Positions 48,326 through 56,556 of a stretch of 64,000 nucleotides of DNA are shown piece after piece. The notes under the pieces were generated by a model. It was not told the DNA's origin, made no database searches, and saw nothing but the letters and a program-made list of their open reading frames with translations. The translations under genes and the position numbers were made by a program. Each line of letters starts with the position of its first letter. Positions within the stretch are counted from its first letter, which is position 1. Origin of the DNA: Bifidobacterium scaligerum (lineage in GTDB: Bacteria > Actinomycetota > Actinomycetes > Actinomycetales > Bifidobacteriaceae); contig NZ_PGLQ01000007.1 of the NCBI RefSeq assembly GCF_002802865.1, positions 47,311-111,310 on the forward strand, read 5' to 3'.

Positions 48326-50946
48326 ATGATGCCGCAATGCGAGAACCGAATCGGAACAACCGCCCCGCAGCCTCCCGCACATCCGACAACTGGAAGGCGC
48401 TGGCCGACGACGCACGACGCTGGGTGAACGAACACTGGTTGTGCGTCAGCGCCACTGCAGGTCTGGTGGCATTGAATCTGATCGTCTGGCTGGTCAATGC
48501 GATGGCCGGATTCGCATTCCCGCTGCGCCTCAACACCAGTATGGCCGAGTTCAGTCTCGGCAAGCTCGTCGCGTCCGTGTTTCTGGCCCGTGGCGTACTG
48601 CAACTGATGTTCGACGCCGTGCTGTGGATCGTCATGCTGTCGATCGCCGAAACCCGGCTGGGCCGTCGGCTCACTGTCGGCATGGCGTTCGGCTGTGCTG
48701 TAATCGGTATCGTCGTAGGTCTCGCCTTGTGTTGGGCGATCGGCTGGATGTTCCAGGATTCCCGTGTGGTTTCGCGCATCGGATTCGCGTTGAGCCCGCT
48801 GGTATTGCCCATCGGTGCCATGATGGCGGCCAGCGCGTGGTGCAGCCATCTGTGGCGTCGCCGTATCCGGCTCATCGGCTATGTGGCGATTCTCGTCGTG
48901 CTGCTCTACAGCGGCAATCCCGGCGTCTATTGCATCTTGGCGGCCGCGCTCGCCGGGCATATCGCCGGTCGTGTGATGGCCAGCCGTTCTGTGTCCCCGA
49001 CTTCGTCCTCGGCGGCCGAAATCGGTTGGCATTGGCTGCGCAGCACGTCCTTCGAGGCTCGCAGAATGTTCGCTGCGATCGCCGTAGTGCTGGCGCTGGG
49101 CCCTGTGATCGCCATCACCTCGCATAATCACGCCGGTCCGCTAAGCACCATCGGCCTGTTGATGAGTCCGGCCGCCGCCGACGACCACACCTTGGCCCGA
49201 TGCCTTGCCGGCGATACCCACAATGGCTGCTTCCTGCAGTTTGACCTGATGCGCGCTTCGATGCCCGGTGCCGTGCTGCGCTCGCTACTGCCGACGGCCG
49301 TCATGCTGGTGCTGGCATGGGGCCTGTATCGCGGCCGTCGCTTCGCGGCCATTGCGGCTTCGGCGATCAATCTGGTTACTGCCGGACTCGCCGTCGCCTA
49401 CTATTTCATCGTCCCGCTGAGCTTCGCGCCGGACGGCATGATGTCGTTGCTGCAGCATGGCGTCCTCTCCGCCTGCGTGACGAACGCCTTGCCGCCACTG
49501 ATGTTTGCGGTCGCGCTTGCGGTATCGATGAGATACTTCCCGGTCCGTATCGGTTGGGGGCGTCTGATCGGTGGCATGGGAGCGATGGTGGTGACGCTGT
49601 TGGCTTGCGCAGGCGTGTATCTGCTCTACGGATTGGCGCAGCCGGACGAATTCTCGCCGAACGCCACAGCGACGTCGTTGCTGGCCGAATTGCCGGGACG
49701 TTTCCTGCCCATCGGATTCCTGAGTCATATGAGGCTTTCGTTCATGCCGCGCACGCCGGTGGCGTCCGTGATTTACCAAGGCGTCGGATTGGTGTTCTGG
49801 ATTGTGGTGCTCATTGTGGTGATTCGTTGGATGGGTGATGTCAGCCGCTCCAACGACCGTGCTCAGGAGCGTGCCGGACGATTGGTGGAAACCGGCGGCG
49901 AATCGATGAGCTTCATGACCACATGGGAAGGCAACAGCTACTGGATGTCTCCCACCGGCAAGTCGGCGGTGGCCTATCGTGTGCTCAACGGCATTGCCCT
50001 GACATGCACCGGCCCGTTCGGTGCTCCCGCGGAATGGTCGAACGATCTTGTCGGTTTCACGCAGTATTGCGTCGAACGGTCGTGGTCTCCGGTGTTCTAC
50101 AGTGTGCATCGTGCCCAGCGCGATCAGCTGGTGGCCGGCGGCTGGCAATCCATCGAGGTCGGCAGCGAGATGGTGGTCGATCCGCGCACGTGGAAAACCA
50201 CCGGCAAGAAATGGCAGGATGTGCGTACGGCCATCAACAAGGCCAAGCGCGATGGCATCACCGATGTGCAGTCCACATTCCTTGAATCTCCGCTGGACGT
50301 GCGCGAACAGATCGAGGATATTTCCGAGGAATGGGCGCAGCTCAAGGCGCTGCCGGAGATGAAGTTCACGCTCGGCGGTGTCGAGGAGCTGCGCGATCCG
50401 CGCGTACGGCTGCTCTACGCCGTGGATGCGAACGGACGTGTGCTGGGCGTCACCAGTTGGCTGCCCACATGGCGTGACGGACGCGTGATCGGCTGGACGC
50501 TTGATTTCATGCGCCATCGCACGGATAGCCCCAACGGCATCATGGAGTTCCTCATCGCGCGTATGGCCGAGCGTTTGCGTGACGAAGGCCAGGCTGATCC
50601 GGAACATGCCGTGGAGTTCATGAGCCTGTCTGCGGCGCCCCTGGCCGGTATGAATCCTGAGCGGGACAATGTTTCCGGCTCTGCTGCGGGTGGCGGGACG
50701 TCGAACGAGGGCGTCCGGGTGCTTCAACATGCGTTGCAGATCGTGGCCGATTGGATGGAGCCGGCCTACGGATTCCATTCGCTGTTCAACTTCAAGCGCA
50801 AGTTCCAGCCGGCCGAGGTGCCCGTATATGTGTGCTATCCCGATCCGGCCGCACTGCCGACGATCGGCTTGGCGGTGGTGCGCGCCTACGTGCCGTCCGT
50901 CACGCCCGCCGAGGTGACTGGCATGCTCAAGACGTTGCGCTCGTAG
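48322..50946 (+). CDS. membrane protein with DUF2156 / MprF-like C-terminal domain
   Basis: 874-aa protein. About 12 to 13 membrane helices fill residues 40-510; the GNPGVYCILAAALAGHIAG region looks rhomboid-like. The cytoplasmic C-terminal 330 residues are a DUF2156 (double GNAT) domain: NSYWMSPTGKSAVAYRVLNGIALTCTGPFG, then QDVRTAINKAKRDGI and DFMRHRTDSPNGIMEFLI. This domain in MprF/LysX transfers an aminoacyl group from tRNA to a lipid. So an aminoacyl-lipid synthase/flippase-like role is plausible. Start overlaps the esterase stop (ATGA). Substrate unknown. Confidence 0.87.
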   Translation: MNDAAMREPNRNNRPAASRTSDNWKALADDARRWVNEHWLCVSATAGLVALNLIVWLVNAMAGFAFPLRLNTSMAEFSLGKLVASVFLARGVLQLMFDAVLWIVMLSIAETRLGRRLTVGMAFGCAVIGIVVGLALCWAIGWMFQDSRVVSRIGFALSPLVLPIGAMMAASAWCSHLWRRRIRLIGYVAILVVLLYSGNPGVYCILAAALAGHIAGRVMASRSVSPTSSSAAEIGWHWLRSTSFEARRMFAAIAVVLALGPVIAITSHNHAGPLSTIGLLMSPAAADDHTLARCLAGDTHNGCFLQFDLMRASMPGAVLRSLLPTAVMLVLAWGLYRGRRFAAIAASAINLVTAGLAVAYYFIVPLSFAPDGMMSLLQHGVLSACVTNALPPLMFAVALAVSMRYFPVRIGWGRLIGGMGAMVVTLLACAGVYLLYGLAQPDEFSPNATATSLLAELPGRFLPIGFLSHMRLSFMPRTPVASVIYQGVGLVFWIVVLIVVIRWMGDVSRSNDRAQERAGRLVETGGESMSFMTTWEGNSYWMSPTGKSAVAYRVLNGIALTCTGPFGAPAEWSNDLVGFTQYCVERSWSPVFYSVHRAQRDQLVAGGWQSIEVGSEMVVDPRTWKTTGKKWQDVRTAINKAKRDGITDVQSTFLESPLDVREQIEDISEEWAQLKALPEMKFTLGGVEELRDPRVRLLYAVDANGRVLGVTSWLPTWRDGRVIGWTLDFMRHRTDSPNGIMEFLIARMAERLRDEGQADPEHAVEFMSLSAAPLAGMNPERDNVSGSAAGGGTSNEGVRVLQHALQIVADWMEPAYGFHSLFNFKRKFQPAEVPVYVCYPDPAALPTIGLAVVRAYVPSVTPAEVTGMLKTLRS

Positions 50947-51406
50947 CGGCGGTCTAGCACCGCTATGGCGGGTGCGGGTGTGGGTGTGGGTGTGGGATTG
51001 GGCGCGGGGTTGGCTCCGGAAGCGGGGTGCCGTCCAAGGTCCGGTCCGGTCTTTCAGTCCTCGGTTGCAATCTGCTCCGCATCCCACCTGAGCGCGAGCA
51101 CTTCAGAGCTCTTGGCCCGCATAGCGCATTTTGTGTTCACACAAATCAAGCGAGAAGCCGCCAAAAACACTTTGTGCGCCGACGCGTGAAATCACAATCG
51201 TTGGAATTTCGCCCTTTCCTGCATGGCTGACCCCGATAGGGATTTATGGCGGCGCGCACAAATCACGATTTTGGAGAGATAACGCGAATTGTGCGCATGT
51301 GTCACGCCCGAATCCCAACAGATTGCATCCAGCCCGTAGCGGGATGCAATCTGATTCAGCAATTCGCGTACGCCGATTGTCCTTGAATGGTCTCGGGCGA
51401 CGCGGC
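50947..51406. other. intergenic, repeats and palindrome
   Basis: 460 bp without a convincing gene. GGGTGTG is repeated in tandem at about 50972-50996. CAGATTGCATCC and its exact complement at 51319-51330 and 51342-51353 form a 12-bp stem, 54 bp after the MFS gene stop, and may terminate it. TTGTGTTCACACAA-like and GCGCACAAATC motifs recur between 51130 and 51300. Confidence 0.6.
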
Positions 51407-52753
51407 TCATACCGTCTTGGTCGGATCCTTTTGGAGGAAGAGGAAGACGAGGGCCGCAACCAGGAGAATCGCAATCGAAAGCACGCCGAGACTGGCATTG
51501 CCGGTCAGAGACGTGGTGGTGGCCACGAGGAATGTGCCGAGAATCGAGGCGGTTTTGCCGAAGATATCGTAGAAGCCGTAGTACTCGTTGGCGTGGTCCT
51601 TGGGGATGATCTTGCCGTAGTACGAGCGGGAAAGCGCTTGGATGCCGCCTTGGAACATGCCCACCAGAATCGCGAGGATCCAGAATTCCAGCGCGGATTT
51701 CAGGAAGAACGTGGCGAAGAAGACGATGCCCATGTATGCCGCCACGGCCACGGTGATCATCGGTTTGCATCCGAAGCGCCCGGCCAGCCGGCCATAGAGG
51801 ATCGCGCACGGGAACGCCACGAACTGTGTGACCAACAGAGCCACCACCAACTGGGTGGAGTCGATGCCAAGCTGCGTGCCGTAGGAGGTGCTCATCGAAA
51901 TCACCGTGTTCACGGCGTCGATGTAGAAGAAGAACGCCACCATGAACATCCACAACGGCTTGTTCCGTACGATCTTGCCGAATGTGGAGCCAAGCTCACG
52001 GAACGTGCCGCGGATCGCCTCGCGCGCATGGTCGCGAGTGGCGCGATAATGCACCTGACGGTAGCTGGTGATCAGCGGAATCGTAAACGCCACCCACCAT
52101 ACGGCCGTAATCACGAACGAAGCACGCGTGCAGGCCACGGTTGACCAGTCGAACAACGCCGGGCCACCGAAGATCAGCGCGATGCAGACGATGAACGGTA
52201 CGGTGGAACCCACGTAGCCCCAGCCGTAGCCGTGCGAGGAGACTTTATCCATTCGTCCGTTGGTGGTGGTGTCGATCAGCATCGAATCGTAGAAGGTCAG
52301 CGAACCGTTCAATCCGATGGTGGCGAGCACATACACAATCAGGAACGGCAGCCAAGTCAATGGCAGCGCCATTGCGCAGCACATCACCACGCCGGTGCCG
52401 AAGAATCCGAGGAAGAACTTGATTTTCATGCCCTGCACGTCGGCGATGGAGCCGAGCAGCGGCATCAGCAGCGCGATAACCAGCGACGCGATGGTCTGTG
52501 CATACCCCCATGCGGACACGATATTGCCGTCCGCCGGCATCAGCGACTTCGCGTAGATCGGGATGACGGCCGTGCTCAGCAGCACGAATGCGGAATTGCC
52601 GACGTCGTAGACGATCCACTTCTTTTCGCGTGTGGATAGCTTGCCGTTTGGCGGTATCGGGAATTCGCCGGTCGCCAGCGCCTGCGGAGCGTCCGTGCCT
52701 TTCAGGGCGGTTGTGGTGTCTGCCGAGCCGGTACTGCCCGTGGTGTGTGTCAT
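51407..52753 (-). CDS. MFS transporter, UMF1/Atg22-like
   Basis: Major facilitator protein of the Atg22-like/UMF1 family, 448 aa with about 12 helices. KKWIVYDVGNSAFVLLSTAVIPIYA is the family opening (D.gNSaf), followed by MPLLGSIADVQGMKIKF and, in the second half, the QALSRSYYGKIIPKDHANEYYGFYDIFGK signature. Substrate unknown; fungal relatives release amino acids from the vacuole. GAGGAG lies 8 bp before the ATG at 52753. A 36-residue soluble N terminus precedes the first helix. Confidence 0.92.
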   Translation of the reverse strand: MTHTTGSTGSADTTTALKGTDAPQALATGEFPIPPNGKLSTREKKWIVYDVGNSAFVLLSTAVIPIYAKSLMPADGNIVSAWGYAQTIASLVIALLMPLLGSIADVQGMKIKFFLGFFGTGVVMCCAMALPLTWLPFLIVYVLATIGLNGSLTFYDSMLIDTTTNGRMDKVSSHGYGWGYVGSTVPFIVCIALIFGGPALFDWSTVACTRASFVITAVWWVAFTIPLITSYRQVHYRATRDHAREAIRGTFRELGSTFGKIVRNKPLWMFMVAFFFYIDAVNTVISMSTSYGTQLGIDSTQLVVALLVTQFVAFPCAILYGRLAGRFGCKPMITVAVAAYMGIVFFATFFLKSALEFWILAILVGMFQGGIQALSRSYYGKIIPKDHANEYYGFYDIFGKTASILGTFLVATTTSLTGNASLGVLSIAILLVAALVFLFLQKDPTKTV

Positions 52754-53058
52754 ATAACGCTCCTCGTAATGGTCAATCCAATCTATCGTAAAAGCGGTTT
52801 CACGCGGCGGATGGACGTACAAGTTGAACGGAACATGAATTCCTGTGCATCGTAAGGCTGTTTTGATGCAGTTCGTAATCATCACCTATACAGGAAATGT
52901 TCAGAAGAGTATGATGCGGCATAGGCGACAGTGGTGTTGTGTTGTCTGGCGGCTCAGATGTGTCGCACGACGTTTCAGCAGATCATGCGGTTATATGATT
53001 CGCGAGATTCGGCGAAATTGATGGACCGTGTCCATGTACTCAATTGAGAAGGATTTAT
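52754..53058. other. intergenic, divergent promoters
   Basis: 305-bp gap between the divergent MFS and surface-protein genes. GAAGGA before 53059 is the ribosome site of the latter. I see no hairpin, repeat or gene. Confidence 0.5.
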
Positions 53059-54531
53059 ATGAAGAAGTTGACTAAGGCGGCTGCGCTGGCCGCTGCTACG
53101 CTGTTGGTCGCCAGCATCGGTGTGCCTGTGGCGTTTGCTGCGCCGGAAGCCCCGGCCGATACTACTGATTCGACCCAGACCACGACTGAGCCGCAGGAGG
53201 GGGATTCCGCGACTCAGGCCCCGGCCGAGAACGGCACTGCAGATGGTGCAACGAACGAGAACGGCACCCCTGCAACGGACGATGCGAACGGTGATGCCGC
53301 GCAGGGAGACACGACGACCCAGCCGTCCACCCCGAATGCGGGCAACAACGCTGGTAACAATACTGGCAACAACGCCAACAATGAAGAGACCACGCCGGCT
53401 CCCGAACCTGAACTGAGCACCGAGTGCCCGCTGCCTGTGACCAATACGTTCAACCGTAGCGGTATGACCTTCACGGTGACCACGAACTGCCCGCAGAATT
53501 GGGACGACGTTCCCGCCGTGCTGTTCAGCAGTGTGATTTCTCAGGGCAACAACACATACACGTATTCGTACCGTACTGGTGAGTCCGCAACCTCCTATGT
53601 ATACCAGTCCGTCAACGGTGGTTTCGTGGATCTGACGCCCGTTGACGACCCGCAGTACGCTGTGATTCCTAATGGTCGCGGCGGCACCGATGTAAAGGTC
53701 GTCAACAAGCTGCAGTCCGCTGACGACGAGAACCTGACCCTGACCGCCACCGAACTGTTCACGGTGACCACCAACGGCAACCTCAAGCACACCGTCACCT
53801 ACACCAGCACCGGTTCCACTCCGGTGACCGGCGCGATTCTGCAGACGCTGGACACCGACCTCAACGGCGATGATCACATCACCGTGTACGCCAACGGCCA
53901 TGGTGGTGCCTACATCGCATCCCATGACTTTACCCTGACTGCCGAGAAGCTGGACGGTACCGCCCGTCTGCTGGCTGGCCGCTGGAACCACCCGGAGACC
54001 GGTCGTGACGTCAGCAGCCTGAACGGTGTGGTGTCCACCAATCAGGACACCTCCATCTTCTACGAGTCCGGTCAGCTGAACCTCGCTCAGGGTGCCAGCT
54101 ACACGATGTCCTTCCAGGAAACCGTGTACAAGGCCGGCGAGGATGTGCCGGATGCTGTGGAAAGCCACACGCTGAACTTCAACACTCAGGGCGGTTCCGC
54201 TGTCGCTGCACAGCAGGTGACGCTGACCGGTGTGACCGTCAAGCCCGCCAACCCCACCCGTTCCGGCTACACGTTCGTGAACTGGACCACGGATAAGGAA
54301 GGCAAGAACGTCTTCGAGTTCGGCCAGCAGCTGACCGAAGACACCACCATCTACGCCCAGTGGAAGAAGGCTCCGACCACTGCAACGCCGGCTGCCACGA
54401 AGCCCGCAGCCAACAAGAAGACCGAGACGCTGGCCAGCACCGGTTCCTCGGTGATGCTGGTCGCAGCGCTGGCCGTCGTCGCGATGACTGCCGGCGGCGC
54501 GGTGCTCGCTCTCAAGCGCAAGAACGCCTGA
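53059..54531 (+). CDS. sortase-anchored surface protein with InlB-type repeat
   Basis: 490-aa cell-surface protein. Signal peptide at residues 1-28 (KKLTKAAALAAATLLVASIG, cleavage after AFA). A Thr/Ala/Asn-rich stalk (30-120) and a beta-rich domain of unknown type (about 125-375) follow. Then comes one InlB B-repeat / Listeria-Bacteroides repeat (FNTQGGSAVAAQQVT, RSGYTFVNWTTDKEG, FGQQLTEDTTIYAQWKK). The end is a cell-wall sorting signal: LASTG (in place of LPXTG), a hydrophobic helix, and the tail KRKNA. It should be linked to peptidoglycan and meet host or bacterial partners. Two hairpins follow. Confidence 0.9.
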   Translation: MKKLTKAAALAAATLLVASIGVPVAFAAPEAPADTTDSTQTTTEPQEGDSATQAPAENGTADGATNENGTPATDDANGDAAQGDTTTQPSTPNAGNNAGNNTGNNANNEETTPAPEPELSTECPLPVTNTFNRSGMTFTVTTNCPQNWDDVPAVLFSSVISQGNNTYTYSYRTGESATSYVYQSVNGGFVDLTPVDDPQYAVIPNGRGGTDVKVVNKLQSADDENLTLTATELFTVTTNGNLKHTVTYTSTGSTPVTGAILQTLDTDLNGDDHITVYANGHGGAYIASHDFTLTAEKLDGTARLLAGRWNHPETGRDVSSLNGVVSTNQDTSIFYESGQLNLAQGASYTMSFQETVYKAGEDVPDAVESHTLNFNTQGGSAVAAQQVTLTGVTVKPANPTRSGYTFVNWTTDKEGKNVFEFGQQLTEDTTIYAQWKKAPTTATPAATKPAANKKTETLASTGSSVMLVAALAVVAMTAGGAVLALKRKNA

Positions 54532-54609
54532 CCGTCTATAACGCAGGTTGACTGCGCAAATCGGCTAAACAAGCCGCTGCGTAGGTTGACTGCTGAACGC
54601 GTCAGTACA

Positions 54610-54649
54610 GAGCGTGTAGTCATACGGTTCACTGCATGACTACACGCTC
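54610..54649 (+). terminator. first hairpin after the surface-protein gene
   Basis: 14-bp perfect arms GAGCGTGTAGTCAT / ATGACTACACGCTC with a 12-nt loop. Confidence 0.75.
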
Positions 54650-54654
54650 AATAC

Positions 54655-54704
54655 ATCGGCGGCTGTTTCAAGATGTTGTGATACATCTCGAAACAGCCGC
54701 CGAT
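54655..54704. terminator. second hairpin, between convergent genes
   Basis: 15-bp perfect arms ATCGGCGGCTGTTTC / GAAACAGCCGCCGAT, with inner GATGT/ACATC pairing, 50 bp before the PfkB-fold gene stop. Confidence 0.82.
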
Positions 54705-54753
54705 TTGTATGTGCTGAGTTGTTGAATACCGGTGCAGTCTTGCGGCCCGAGTC

Positions 54754-55767
54754 TCAGCCGGCCAGTGCCATGGCCTCGTCGTACTCGGGGCACTGCGGTA
54801 CGCCGTTGAGGCTACGTTGAATGGCGATGGAAGTGGCCGCGTTGGCGATTTTCACTGATTCGGCCAAGCCGCGTCCCTCGGCCAGCATGGCGCACATCAC
54901 GCCGGTATGGCATCCGCCGGCGGAGCGCGTGTGTACGGCCTTGGTGGGGTAGCCTTCGATATGCATCGTTTCGCCGCCGGGCTCGCGCACCCAAGCGCCA
55001 AGCGAGCCGACACGCACCACCAGCGGGGCGCGCAGCGTGGAGCCGAGCCCTTCGCACAGCTGCCGCATAAAATCGTCAAGTCCGCCGCCGATGGTGACTT
55101 TGCTGTCGTCTATAGGTGCGCCAAGCCGTTCGGCCAGCGTGGTGGCCTCCTGCCGGTTGCAGGACCACACCGGACGGGCGAGCACCAGATCCTCCAGCAT
55201 GTGATCGTTGACCAGACGCAACGTATTCGTGGGATTGATCACCAGCGTGTAGTCGCGTTTGGCCGGGTCGGTGCCGGCCCTGAGCAGGAATCCGTCCACG
55301 CCTGCCGCGGTGTGGTCCATCAGCGTATTGCCGCTGATATGCACCACGTCTTTGTTCTGTGGCTCCAGCATGTCGAAAGTATCGGCGTCGCCGTGCGCCT
55401 CGGCTCCATAGGAGGCAATGAACGTTTTCTTCGGTTGTCCGCTGGCGAGCACCACGCGGAAGCCGGAATCTTCGTCCAAACGGTCCGGGCCGATATGGTT
55501 GATGCCGTTGTCTTGGAAGGACTGGCGGATGAAATTGGCCCACAGTCCGTTGCCGAGAATGCCGGCATGCTCGGTGGGTGCGCCCATGCGGCTGGCGGCC
55601 TGCAATACGCGGTAGCTGCCGCCGATGGAGGGTTTCGGATGATCCGCCACTGCGAATCCGCCTTGTGGAGGCACTTCGTCCACATTCATCATGATGTCTA
55701 CCCACACCTGTCCAAGCGAAATCACGCTTGGCTGATGAGTACTGATTCCGCGCCTGAGATTCAGCAT
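54754..55767 (-). CDS. PfkB-fold carbohydrate kinase-like protein, catalytic Asp absent
   Basis: 337-aa protein of the ribokinase/PfkB fold: ISLGQVWVDIMMNVDEVP at the start (with substrate Asp), SIGGSYRVLQAASRMG for the usual GG..N.A region, NRQEATTLAERLG and VVRVGSLGAWV. The family's second signature, normally GAGDxxxG with the catalytic base Asp, reads SAGGCHTG here, so Asp is replaced by Gly. The protein may have lost kinase activity and serve as a sugar or nucleoside sensor, or use another base. AGGGAGA precedes the ATG at 55767. Lone gene. Confidence 0.85.
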   Translation of the reverse strand: MLNLRRGISTHQPSVISLGQVWVDIMMNVDEVPPQGGFAVADHPKPSIGGSYRVLQAASRMGAPTEHAGILGNGLWANFIRQSFQDNGINHIGPDRLDEDSGFRVVLASGQPKKTFIASYGAEAHGDADTFDMLEPQNKDVVHISGNTLMDHTAAGVDGFLLRAGTDPAKRDYTLVINPTNTLRLVNDHMLEDLVLARPVWSCNRQEATTLAERLGAPIDDSKVTIGGGLDDFMRQLCEGLGSTLRAPLVVRVGSLGAWVREPGGETMHIEGYPTKAVHTRSAGGCHTGVMCAMLAEGRGLAESVKIANAATSIAIQRSLNGVPQCPEYDEAMALAG

Positions 55768-56196
55768 TGCGTCTCCCTTCGTTGGTGGCCGTATAAGAGC
55801 CCCTTCGCTCTCATGCCTCTTTATTGGAAATTATAAGAGGATTTGACCGTAGGGAAACGGACAGGCACGCTGGTTTTATTGGATAAGCTGTATGGTTTAA
55901 CGGTGTTTCAGGGGGATTTCGGGGAGCCTAAAGCCAGTGTGAATCGGCTCACAGCATGGCTAGCGCGAAGTCAATCAACAACTTGACGCCGTACAGGGTG
56001 GTGATGTCGCCGTGGTGGTTGCCTCGCTGGTGTGAACGTAGGTGGCGAAACCGCGAAACTGGGTATGATACACGCAAGAGTTGCGGTTGTCGGTATTGAG
56101 CTGTATTCTTGTGAAGTTGTGTGTTCGGCATGTCGGGTAACACCGGCGGTTGAACGCGTGAAAGACTTGAAACATCAAGGTTTAAGGGAGTCCATC
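55768..56196. other. intergenic, rpmB leader and possible gene remnant
   Basis: 429 bp. A minus-strand frame ending at 55949 finishes [22 protein letters not shown], which looks protein-like but has no identifiable body upstream (perhaps a remnant). A plausible rpmB promoter, TATGAT near 56062-56067, lies upstream of the leader. TAAGGGAG before 56197 is the rpmB ribosome site. Confidence 0.4.
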
Positions 56197-56391
56197 ATGG
56201 CAGCTCGTTGCGCAGTGTGCGGTAAGGGTCCGCAGACCGGTTACACCGTTTCCCATTCGCACCGTCGTACCAAGCGTAGCTTCCGCCCGAACCTGCAGTC
56301 TGTGCGCACCACGATTGACGGTGAGAACACTCACCTTCGCGTGTGCACTTCGTGCCTCAAGGCCGGCAAGGTTCAGCGCGTGGCCGCGTGA
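56197..56391 (+). CDS. rpmB: 50S ribosomal protein L28
   Basis: 64-aa large-subunit protein: [33 protein letters not shown] and the second CxxC ([12 protein letters not shown]). It is the cysteine-containing (C+) type with a zinc ribbon. AAGGGAG lies 6 bp before the ATG at 56197. Followed by a terminator. Confidence 0.97.
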   Translation: MAARCAVCGKGPQTGYTVSHSHRRTKRSFRPNLQSVRTTIDGENTHLRVCTSCLKAGKVQRVAA

Positions 56392-56433
56392 ATCGTGTAC
56401 TGAACGTACCGGACGTAATCAATCGTCCATCAC

Positions 56434-56466
56434 AACCCGCTTAGCTTCGGCTGGGCGGGTTTTGTT
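56434..56466 (+). terminator. rpmB terminator
   Basis: AACCCGC / GCGGGTT stem with inner AGC-TTCG-GCT tetraloop hairpin, followed by TTTGTTTTG, 42 bp after the rpmB stop. Confidence 0.9.
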
Positions 56467-56556
56467 TTGTCTGCAAGGCCGCACCGTAGGGCTGCACCGT
56501 GCGGCGAGAATAAGAACGCACCGGAAGAAACGCAAGCATCACTAGAATAGGCCGCT

